From the NCBI GenBank assembly GCA_002110485.1, contig MOWL01000068.1, forward strand, positions 496,001-560,000: a stretch of 64,000 nt of DNA, read 5' to 3'. The stretch's first letter is position 1. The number at the start of each line of letters is the position of its first letter. The position numbers and the translations under genes were made by a program. Below, piece by piece: positions 11,221-20,537 of the stretch. This DNA comes from Emergomyces orientalis (Eukaryota; Ascomycota; Eurotiomycetes; Onygenales; Ajellomycetaceae). The notes below the pieces were generated by a model. That model ran no database searches, was not told the origin of the DNA, and saw nothing but the letters and a program-made list of their open reading frames with translations.

Positions 11221-14200
11221 TCCGAATCACGCTGTGTTCATGGTGTGCAGCTTCATGATTTGTCTTTATATGCTTCTTCACGATCTTCTCCTCAATCGCG
11301 CGGTCCAGTCGTTGCGACATTATACAAGTGAAAAGCTGATAAGATTCAACCTCTCAATGTGCCAACTACAGGTGACAGGATTCCTGGCGGAACAGATAAG
11401 TGGAGAGAAATTCGCCAACAATGGTTCAAAGACAATGTGATTCCGGAGCAGGATCCGCCTTCGCCCTACAATCATTTCATTACACCCTGTTTCTCCGATT
11501 GCCCGCGAGGTTCGCGACTCACAGAGGAAAGGATCAAGAATCTGCAGATCGAATTGATGCTCACCCCACAGGAACGCGAACTTTTGATTGAGATTCTGCT
11601 TAGAAAAGAAAAAGCCCTCACATGAAGTTTTAAGAATTGTGAAACACTTGCAAAAGAAGTCTCTTCATCTGTCAAGATTCACATTGCTCCACATAAAGTA
11701 TGACAAGCAGCAGAATTTTCTATTCCTTGAAAGCTCATCTCTACAATCATCAATATGCTTCGCGAACGCGTTGATTCTGGAGTTTATGAACATTGTCATG
11801 GTCTGTATCAAAATAAGTGGTTCCTTGTCAAGAAGAAAGAAGCTGGGAAATATCACATTGTCAATGCGTGCATGGACATGAATGCTGTCACTATTCACAA
11901 TATGTATATTTCATCTAGTGCAGACACGTTTGCTGAGGATTTCACGGGAATGAAGATAACAAGCATGATAGATTTCTTTTCTGAATATGATCAAGTTTCT
12001 TTACACAAAGACAGTCAAGATATGACAGCTTTTCTTACTTCAATTGAGTTGCTTTGTCAGACAGCACTGTCACAAGACATGATGAATTCTATTGCACAGT
12101 TCTGCTGAATCATGGCATGCATTCTTTGATCGAACATACCGCATCAAGCAGACAATTTTATGGATGATATTGGTGTGAAAGGCCCGCGGACGCGTTACAA
12201 TGATGAAGAAGTGATGCCAGGTATTCAGAAATTTGTTCTGAAGCATCTGCAAAACTTAGATGTCATCCTCATCAGCATAGAACTCGCGGACACATGTATC
12301 CAGGTTGAAAAGTCAGAATTCGCCTGCTTCAGTATGGTTCTAGTTGGATATGTTGTGAATGCTGACGGCAGGCGCCCCGAAGCTGCGAAAATCGTCAAAA
12401 TCGTTGAGTGGCCAGATTTAACAGATGTCACGGGTGCTTGAGCTTTCTTAGGTGTTTGCGTTTACTATAGAATATGGATTCCGAATTTTGCTATCATTTC
12501 TATACCTATCTATATTCTATTCAAGAAGAACATTCCTTTTACCTGAGATCTTGAACAAGTGAATGCAATGGCAATTTTGAAGAATGCTCTGACAACTGCC
12601 CCTGCACTTTGCTGCATTGATTATTCTGAAGATGCTGGTGATATCGTGATGGCCACAGATGCCTGTCTTGAAGAATGGGGTGGAACGCTCAGCCAACGGG
12701 ATAAATTGAATGGAAAGCTACACCCTTGCCGATATGAGAGCGGAATCTGGAGCCCCACCAAAGCAAAATATGATGCAGGAAAGTGAGAATGCCGCGCTGT
12801 GCTCAAGATGCTAAAGAAATGCTGTTATTATCTGTATGACATTCACTTTATTCTGGAAACCGATGTGAAGACTCTAGTGGCACAGCTTAATTGATCTGTC
12901 ACTAACCTGCCTGGTGCTCTCGTTACTGGCTGGCTTGCCTGGATTCGGATGTTTGATTTCGAAGTTCGACATGTGCCTGATTGAAAGTATACTGCTGCAG
13001 ATGGGCTATCTCGTTGACCTTCTGCTGAGGGTGAGGTTCCTAAGGATCAAGATATCAATGATTTCATAGATGCAGAACTCAACTATATTAGTGTTGCATC
13101 TTTGACGGTTCCTGATTTTGATGTCAGCGGCGTGGATGCTTCTGAGTCATCAGATGTGCATGTTCTTTCACCTGATTATTCTGATTGCAGTGAATCAATT
13201 GCGAGGTTTCTCATCATCATGAAGCGGCCAGATGATATACCACATTCCATCTTTTCTAAATGGCGCAAGCATGCACTTCGATATATCATTCAAGGTCAAC
13301 ATCTATTCCAATGATCAGGCAAGGGAATTCCTCTGAGATGCGTGGTTGATAACTCATCTGAGCAAAAGAATATTGTTGCTCAGATGCATGATGAATCTGA
13401 TCATAAGAGCTGTGAGGCCACAAACCACAAGATCACACAGCAATATTGATGAGAAGATATCTGGAAAGCTGTCAAGAATTATTGCAAAAGCTGCACAGTG
13501 TGCCAGCTGAGGGATGGCGCTTGCTTGGAAGAACCACTATATTCAACAAGCCGCAATTATCTATGGGACAAGTGGTGTATCGATGTTGTCAAGTTTCTGA
13601 AGAATCAAGACAAGTGATGTGCTGTTATTGCTCAGAATGATCTCACTGACTGGGTGAAAGGCCGCCCTCTCGCTCGTGGAACAGCTGAGAACGTGATACA
13701 ATTCATCTATGAGAATATCATTTGTCAACACAGCTGCTTTCAGAAATTAGTGTGTGATGATGAGTTGAAGAATTAAAAATGAACTAAGATTCTCACTGTT
13801 AAATATTGTGTTAATCAAATAACCATCTCATCATACAATGTGAAGGCTAATGGCATGGTCGAATGCAGTCACTGCCCGATATCCGATGCGCTTTCAAAGC
13901 TAGCTGCAGATGGAAGAAGCTGGGTTAATCATTTCCATTCTGCACTATGAGCAGATCGCGTCACCATTCGGCAATCTACTGGTGAAACCCCGTTCCGCCT
14001 GCAATATGGCTACGATGCTATCCTTTCAATAGAGCTTGATGTTTCAACTTGGCAAACACTTCTCTGGCAGACAGTGCAATCCCATGCTGATTTGATATAT
14101 ATGCGTATTCAACAATTGGAAAAGAGAGATGAAGATCTGGAGAAGGCCACTCATCACCTGTGCTGTGCAAGAGAGAAGAACTGAGATCTATTTGATGAAA

Positions 14201-14610
14201 CTAAGCAATTAATCTGAGAATCATTGCAGATAAGTGATTTGATACTTTTGCATGATATCAAGCTAGAAATGTCCTATTCTGCCAAGCTCAATTTCCGATG
14301 ACTGGGCCTGTATTGAATCTGAGAAGCAAACCATGAGAAAGAGACCTATCATCTGAAAGAGCTGAATGATTTGCTGTTTTGAAATACTACTGCAGATAAT
14401 AGATTAAAAAGATTCTATCTCTGAGACAATCAAATGCCGGTTGCAGAGAATAATATCAATGAAGCAAATAATATTGAAAAGAAAGAGATGGATATACAAG
14501 ATACTGATAAGAAGAATTCTTTGAGAGAGAGTCAGAATAACTTGCAGTCATGAATTTCTCATGATAAGAAGTTTGCAGTCATTATCTGACTGCTGTTTTT
14601 CTTTGTATAA
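11221..14610 (+). pseudogene. pol of the 10.7-kb element (RT, RNase H, integrase)
   Basis: A single frame stays in register from about 11.2 kb to a TAA at 14608. It carries about 27 TGA codons and one internal TAA near 13774. Visible parts are an RT fingers region around 11.7-11.9 kb, FMDD catalytic box at 12157-12168, RNase H with a TDACLEEWG-like start near 12655 and an ADGLSR end near 13000. Integrase follows with an HHCC region (C-X2-C at CKSCTVCQ, about 13480-13510), a KANGMVE segment near 13850, and a C-terminal RLKRFYL tail near 14410. No start ATG is evident upstream of the first conserved block. Many TGA codons sit at Arg or Trp family positions. Confidence 0.75.
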
Positions 14611-15009
14611 TGATTTTCTTGTTGTTGTTTTCTTCATTCAAGTTGCTGTTTTCTTAGTCTCTATTTTTCATGATTCTGCTTCTTTCTTGCATGTTTTTCA
14701 TGCATCATATCAGTTTCTTCTAATTTTAATCTCTTGATATTGTCTTTTCTTTATTTTATTTACTTTCTCTTTGATATTCAATTCTCTGAGTCAGATTGAA
14801 GCTGACAGTGAATTTTATGAACTGCTGTCATTCTCACTGCATGTTGACTGCTTTTCACATTATCTTTCAAAATTCACCTTGAGAAAGTATTATATTATTG
14901 ACCTGCTCTGCTCAGATAATCATTTTTCTTTTTCAAATTGACATTCAAGTCTCTTTTTCTATTTTTAATTCATTGATTTTTCTCTATATTTCCTTATTTC
15001 ATTACAAAG
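14611..15009 (+). promoter_or_regulatory. Pyrimidine-rich leader before the third ORF
   Basis: About 400 bases of T/C-rich sequence with no frame separate the pol stop from the ATG at 15010. The composition resembles fungal promoters and 5' leaders, suggesting that the third ORF could have its own transcript. No TATA box stands out. Confidence 0.35.
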
Positions 15010-17622
15010 ATGTCGAACCCCTCTAGTCAACACACTCTGGTACTGAGACCAGCGAGCCAGCTCACTCTTGTGACATATGATAACCATGTTTTTCATACAG
15101 TGATGGAGCTGCAAGCTTATGTCAATTCTCTGGGTCAGAATCCGCAGGTTCGCTACCAAGCACAATGTGAGATCGGTAATCTACTCATGAGACACCATGA
15201 GACAGCTCAAGATGAGGTTGCTGCATTCTATGAGTGAATGAGAAATGATGGATCCTGGCGCCAGGTGGTGGCCCAGCAAGCATTTGATAACCAGACAGCG
15301 GAGCTTCAACGAGTTGCTGCTCAGGTAGCTGAACAGCGCGATCGCTGCGCCATAGCATATACTACATGCACCAGGATGTGGTGAAAAGTTCGCGTGGATT
15401 CATTCTGACATATCATGACTTCAGAGTGGATGCAACGTGCCTGTCAAACCCTGGCCCTACATCATGAATATGCTTCTGCAATCGGCCAGATCAATCAAGC
15501 AATGTGGGCTTGCATCACTCAGCCACCTCAACAAGGAGTTAAGCAATATAAGATGATCATGTTGGCAGATATTGAAGCAGCGGCCAATTTCAATTTTATT
15601 GGTCAAGAGATCACACAAGGAAATCTTCAAGCTGCAGATCTTATCTTTGATCCTGACAGAATTCTCACTGAAGATTCTATGACAGTTGCTTCACCCCAGC
15701 CTCAAGAACATGTTCTATCCCCTTTCAATCAACATATGACTGGCCAGTCTCCTCTACCTTCTCCCCGTGTGTTGAACATGATATGCCTCAGTGCACCCTC
15801 GCTTGAATCTTCTCAAGGTTCTATACATAGTCCTCCTGTGTGTACTTCTCGCCGTGTCTCCGGCCAATCCTTGCTTTCGGACGTCAGCAGCCTGTCTGCA
15901 GTCTTGTCAGACATCCATCTTGCTGAACTTCTCAGCCCTGACCAAGTTGCGGAATTTGAGAATATGGGGGTTGATCAAGATAGCTCTGCTTTGGTAGAGG
16001 CAACTGACAAGCAGCATACAACAGTGAACAGAGGATGCCAGTGTTCTCCCTATGTCTCTGTGGATGTGAAAGCACAGCTTAGAGATGCAAAGAAGATAGA
16101 AAAATGTCAGCTGATGCATCTTCTGAACAAGATAGCCAGACTTTCACAACAAGGCTTGACTATATGCTATCTGCATTCAGTAAATCTCAGCAGCAAGATT
16201 GGACTTCTTACACACGATCTTGACCATGCGGGGCTGATAAAGAGAATTGGGCTTGTGGTGAATAATCACCAGAATCTTGGGCGGATGCGAGCTGCTGATG
16301 ACACATATCATTTCTTCTGTCTTGATCGCTGACCTCCTCGCCCCGAAGATATGCTACAGGTATATCAAATGCACCATAATCGCCTACCACTGATTACATC
16401 ATTAAATTGAGAACAAACACTGGTCTGACTTGCTTTTCTTGATTTCAATTCCAGTGCAGCTTTTCAGCAATGGAAGAAGGATGGTTCCGTCATCCTGTCA
16501 ATATTTAGATGAATGAACGCGATGAAGGTGGCAGAGATCAACAATAATTACAACACCCTGGTGAAGGTTGCCACAGTCAAATGGAGCATGTACAGGTTCC
16601 ATCAGTGAAAAGATAAGAAGACCTGAAGATGACTCTGAACAATGTTGCATGAGATTGTTCAACAGATTGTCTGTCAAGATTCACTGTATTATGTGTGATA
16701 TGTTGCTCTCTGTCTCAATCATTGCACGCACCTGATTTCCTATCTCTATTATGCAAAATATGCCTTGTCTGGGGATAGCACTTACTTCCACCATATTGAT
16801 GTCAATATTAAACGCCTGGCGGAGGAAAATCATGGAGTGAATATGATTCAGAGATCAGTCTCTTTCAGCAACAAAGATGAGAGGAATTGCACCACCATAG
16901 TCCCAGAAATGCATCAAAATATTCAAGAATGAAACAGATGCCTGCGTGCTTGCAATCTTCTGAATGATGGAATTGTTCAAGAGGTGACATCTGAGATGCT
17001 CATCAACAAGAATCTCAATAACTTCAGAATGCAGTGAATGACTGTCCCATGCAAGCAAGATGATGCTTGAATAACCATGCTGCATCTTTCTCATGAAAGC
17101 ACCGGGCCTGCTACTAAGGAACGCAAGACAATGCTGCCGTGGTATGTTGGAATTCAGAATGACAGACACTCTCTTGAAGTCTCTGAAAGTGGATCATGGA
17201 AGCAGCTCTCCCGAGCACATCGTGATTTGGTTGCCGGGCTGTCAACACCCTCTGGCCTTTCGGTATTATATGGAAGTATTCCATATCAGTACCCTGCTGC
17301 TGTTTCAGTCACGGGTCTTGGAGCGATTTTGGATGCTCTGGTGGGTTGACAGAAGTGAGATGACTCTATGATCAGACACAAGCAAGATATTCTTTTCAAC
17401 AGCAAGAGCAGTTCACCGCAAGAATACATTGAGAAGTGGCACAAGAGAGTGATCATCAAAGAGATTCAGTGTTTTGAGATCATGATGACTACAGAGAAGA
17501 AATTATTTGAAGAATGTAGCTGTTTCTATTGTCTGAAGAGGAACATTCCCCTCACCTCAATTGAGGGAGATCCAGTCATCAGCCAATCATGTTTTCCCGG
17601 CCCCGGGCCGTCAAAAGATTGA
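15010..17622 (+). pseudogene. Third ORF of the 10.7-kb element, unknown function
   Basis: One frame of 871 codons runs from the ATG at 15010 to a TGA at 17620 with 17 internal TGA codons, no TAA, no TAG and no frameshift. It lies between integrase and the 3' LTR, where env-like genes sit in some gypsy elements, but I see no signal peptide or membrane segment. The N-terminal third is Gln/Ala-rich and helical-looking (15010-15620), the middle is Ser/Pro-rich (15660-15930), and a more conserved-looking block near 17140-17360 contains WKQLSRAHRDLVAG and AAVSVTGLGAILDALVG. I do not recognise the family. The true C-terminus is unsure because the frame runs into the palindromic cassette. Confidence 0.6.
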
Positions 17623-17629
17623 CCAATCA
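17581..17629. promoter_or_regulatory. Second CCAAT-flanked palindromic cassette
   Basis: It has the same design as 11058-11110: AGCCAATCA (17581-17589), a palindromic core with centre GGCCCCGGGCC (17599-17609), then ACCAATCA (17622-17629). The arms are less perfect here. A CT-rich stretch follows up to the polypurine tract. Confidence 0.5.
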
Positions 17630-17878
17630 CGATCGCGCTGTTGCCAATTTGCCGCATCTTGCCACTGTCACCATGTTGATCACATTCTGCTTACTTGATT
17701 CTCTGTTTTCTCTTGTTCTTGCTTGTCTTTCTTTTCTCTGCTGTTCACTTTTTCTTTCTCTTTTCTATATTCTTTTATTGATTGTCTTTCATTTTCTTGA
17801 TTCTTGATTGATTCTTTTCTGCAATTCCTTGTTTTCATTCATTCGGATCGCATTCTTACTTGCCGGGTCAGCAAGCTA

Positions 17879-17893
17879 TAGAGGGGGGAGATG
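17879..17893 (+). other. Polypurine tract of the 10.7-kb element
   Basis: A purine run (AGAGGGGGGAGA followed by TG) ends exactly at the 3' LTR start, as required for plus-strand priming. Confidence 0.7.
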
Positions 17894-18241
17894 TGTGGTG
17901 AGGAATCTCAGCGTGGTATTACTTTTCACTGAGACCGCCTCATATATTTGTTTGGCATGGCTGCCTCATATTCCCATTATCCTTTGACACACGTGTGGAT
18001 TCGGCGAAGATTGATTGTACGCAGAGCAGTGAGATTGCTTCTTTTTGATTGTGTGATTTGATATGTGATTGATTGCTTGTTCTTCTTCTATATTTGAATC
18101 TCCTACATGTTCTTTTGTATTGCTATTTGAATAGCTCGTTGAATAGAATATTGTATACACGGCGAACTTACCAACCTCCTTACGATCCCGCTGCTCCTGC
18201 CCACGTGCCGCCAAAAGCGCACAACCCCTTATTCCACTTCA
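17894..18241 (+). repeat. 3' LTR of the 10.7-kb element
   Basis: Colinear with 7586-7933 with ten transitions between them. Begins TGTGGTGAGG, ends CACTTCA, followed by ATAG. Confidence 0.88.
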
Positions 18242-18858
18242 ATAGAAGCCAAAGTATCCATGACCAAGCTTCAATTGAATTATTGAAGAAAAGATTTTCT
18301 TTTTGTATTTAATAGAGCATGCTTTCCACTTTGATTTTGTTTCAAAAATCAAGTATTTGATACTTAGTTTTTATTTTTGAGTTTCTCAATTTAAATTTCA
18401 ATCTTTTAAGCATTTCTCTTTTACTTTTCTTTTTATAAATGTTCAAGATATTTTCTGTTTTTTCACTAACTCAATTTCTGTGCTCTTTTTTGCAGCTTCA
18501 TCAGCTAGTTCATTTCCTTTTATATTCATATGAGCTGGGACCCAGTGCAAATGAATTTGTATATCTTTTAATTTTCTTATTCTTTTAATCAATTGATATA
18601 CAGTTTCAATATGTATTTAATTTTCTTGAATCTTGTTTTTTTGAAATCTTTTCAAAGCTGCTTGACTGTCTGAATAAATCCATATCTCATTGATATCTGA
18701 ATTTCTTGTCAATTGACTCATTGTCATTTTAAATGCTTGCATTATTGCATATACTTCTGCATCAAATACTTCCATTTCTTGACCCAGGTTCCATGAATTG
18801 GTGAAGTATATATCTTTGTTTCTTGTATATACTATGCCAGCTTTCAAATTATTTGAAG
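18242..18858 (-). pseudogene. LINE ORF2 fragment, RNase H part (3' of nested insertion)
   Basis: The minus strand encodes a LINE RNase H (AGIVYTRNKDIYF, DAEVYAIMQAF, IWIYSDSQAALKRF) followed toward 18242 by KLGHGYFGF of the same family as 5178-5640. It is interrupted at 18858 by copy B. The upstream half resumes at 24470, where the frame reads IIYTDGSKND and joins directly to TSNNLKAGIVY. At 18242 it ends against the LTR of the 10.7-kb element. Confidence 0.8.
18854..18858. repeat. Target site duplication, left copy (TGAAG)
   Basis: TGAAG immediately precedes the 5' LTR of copy B and is repeated at 24470-24474. Confidence 0.9.
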
Positions 18859-19104
18859 TGTGATGGGCTACGCCCATGTTAGTAGACCATTCCGCTCGCA
18901 TGCCAATGGAAGCTCCATGGTTTTTGCCGACCTAGCGGCCACGCCAATCAGAAATATGATTATCTGCCCTGCCAGGCTCATAAAAGAATCTCATGTGTTC
19001 ACACTCAAATGCTTTTTCTTTTCTTTTCTTTTCCTTAACGTTTTCTACTTTTTGTTATATAAGACCTATATTAGTGCCGAGCTCTTCAGCATAGGCCTGT
19101 TACA
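18859..19104 (+). repeat. 5' LTR of copy B
   Basis: 246 bp, TGTGATGGGC to CTGTTACA. A TATATAAG box near 19051-19060 could be the promoter. It lacks the extra ~75-80 bp seen in the copy A LTR. Confidence 0.92.
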
Positions 19105-19319
19105 CTTAGAAAATGTTCATTTGTATTCTTATGAGGAACGATTATTCAACTATTCAAACATGTAACAACGCGTAAGAAATAAAGAAGATGACTAGCTAGC
19201 AGTCATTGAACCCCTACTAGATAGAAGAAGCTTGCTTGTCAATCATCTTGACCCTGCAACTAGATCTCACAAAAGAGATATATCAGCAAAAGATCTGAGA
19301 GTTCTGATACTCCAGATGT

Positions 19320-20507
19320 ATGAAGTTTTCATATGAATACTCCTCTGAACCTGAAGAATCCTTCAGTGAAGAATTCCAAGACACAACATTGTCAGTCATC
19401 ATGGATGATATCGGTGAACCCTCAATGGCAGCGAACATCAATGAGATGCCACAGTGGCTTCAAACAATGTTGAAACTGCAGCAGCAGCAGATCGCTGACA
19501 TGCACGCGAACTAGCAACATCAATATGAAGAGATTCAGTGACAACTGACAAGTCAGACCCCTGCTGCGGAAGCTGCAACACCTCTGTCAGCAGAATCTGT
19601 AGAGGTGTCAACAAAGTCTAGCACAGCGCAATCATCAAAAGAATGTCTAAGCACTTCCATGTACTTCGATGCTTCTGACCTCACCTTATACTCGCTGTGG
19701 AAGTTGGAGATGCTTGCGAAGCTAGATGTGAATGAAGATGTCATTGATTCCTTGATCAATCAAGAATGATATGTGTACAGCTGACTGAAGGATCACGCCA
19801 GACAGAAGTTTCACTCATGAATAGAAACCTGTGAATCATCACTTCGCACGCCTGAAAACATCTTCAAACACCTTGATATTTTATTCAAGGATACAGCAAC
19901 ACAGCAGAAGGTGCTAGACTGGCTGCAGAATGCATGCCAGAGGAACACCTCTCTTACAACCTTTTTACCTGATTTCGACACTAAGATCTTAGAAGCAGGA
20001 GGCCAACTCTGGGAGAATCAAATGAAGATCAGCATGCTGAAGAAAGCTTTGACATTTAAACTGCTGAAGACTCTTGTCAGTGTTGAAGAAGTCTTCACTT
20101 ACAAGACATTCTGTATTTAATTATGAAGATTGAATGATTGTCTCACAAAGCTGAAGAGTATACAGACAGGTGATGATAGATATTATACTTCAGCTGCCAA
20201 CATGCCGGCGACCAGGAACAACACAGATGCAATGGATTGGGTGGACTCAAACATCTACGCTCAAGCTAGAGTCTCTGCTGCCCGACCGGGCTTCCGAGTC
20301 CCTGGACTGACAGTTGAAGAGGCGGCCGATCGATGACAACACAGAGTCTGCATCAATTGCGAGCATACAGGCCACATTGCTGCCAACTGCTGTTCTGACC
20401 ATGTTCCACCTAAGAGAGTCCGCATCAACCACACCATAGTGAAAGAGGATTTGGGTGACAATGAAGAGAGTGTCTCAATGGAAGCTCCAAGGCAGGGAAA
20501 AGACTAG
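19320..20507 (+). pseudogene. gag of copy B
   Basis: A 396-codon frame from the ATG at 19320 to the TAG at 20505-20507. It contains the same Gln-rich helix as copy A and a CCHC knuckle, C-X2-C-X4-H-X4-C, at about 20350-20391 (CINCEHTGHIAANC). Internal stops are TGA, plus one TAG at 19512-19514 where copy A reads CAG. That TAG is the clear CpA-type change seen in these elements. Gag ends inside a -1 frameshift signal. Confidence 0.8.
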
Positions 20508-20537
20508 CTCCTGCGAAAACTCGCCGACAGGAGCTAG
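20495..20537 (+). promoter_or_regulatory. Programmed -1 frameshift signal, gag to pol
   Basis: The slippery heptamer GGGAAAA (20495-20501) is in the required phase (G GGA AAA) relative to gag, whose TAG stop follows at 20505. Just downstream, a perfect 10-bp inverted repeat CTAGCTCCTG/CAGGAGCTAG (20504-20513 and 20528-20537) with a 14-nt loop could form the stimulating hairpin. The -1 frame opens directly into protease-pol. Spacing to the stem base is only 2 nt, shorter than usual, so the lowest pairs may open. Confidence 0.75.

Larger units (their letters stand above)
7586..18241 (+). mobile_element. 10.7-kb Ty3/gypsy-type LTR retrotransposon with an extra third ORF
   Basis: Two LTRs of about 348 bp differ at ten positions. 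They bracket gag-protease (7961-10927), pol (about 11.2-14.6 kb) and a third frame (15010-17622). Pol order is RT, RNase H, integrase, which is the gypsy order. The element is long for the family because of the third ORF and two pyrimidine-rich leaders. A purine tract precedes the 3' LTR, and ATAG flanks both ends (7582-7585 and 18242-18245), a possible 4-bp target duplication. All three frames keep register with no visible indel, yet hold roughly 48 TGA codons and a single internal TAA, so the copy is presumably dead. Confidence 0.88.

Noticed and set aside
7961..17622. TGA read as a sense codon in this genome
   Set aside because: Host genes here (for example the carrier, Tex1 and Dna2) show no in-frame TGA at conserved positions, and TGA in the elements replaces both Arg and Trp. 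CpG/CpC mutation explains it more simply.
7961..17622. A-to-I RNA editing restoring TGA to TGG
   Set aside because: It would give Trp at sites where the family has Arg, and no sequence evidence of editing can be seen from DNA.
15010..17622. Third ORF as a retroviral-type envelope
   Set aside because: Position fits, but no signal peptide, furin-like site or membrane anchor is visible.
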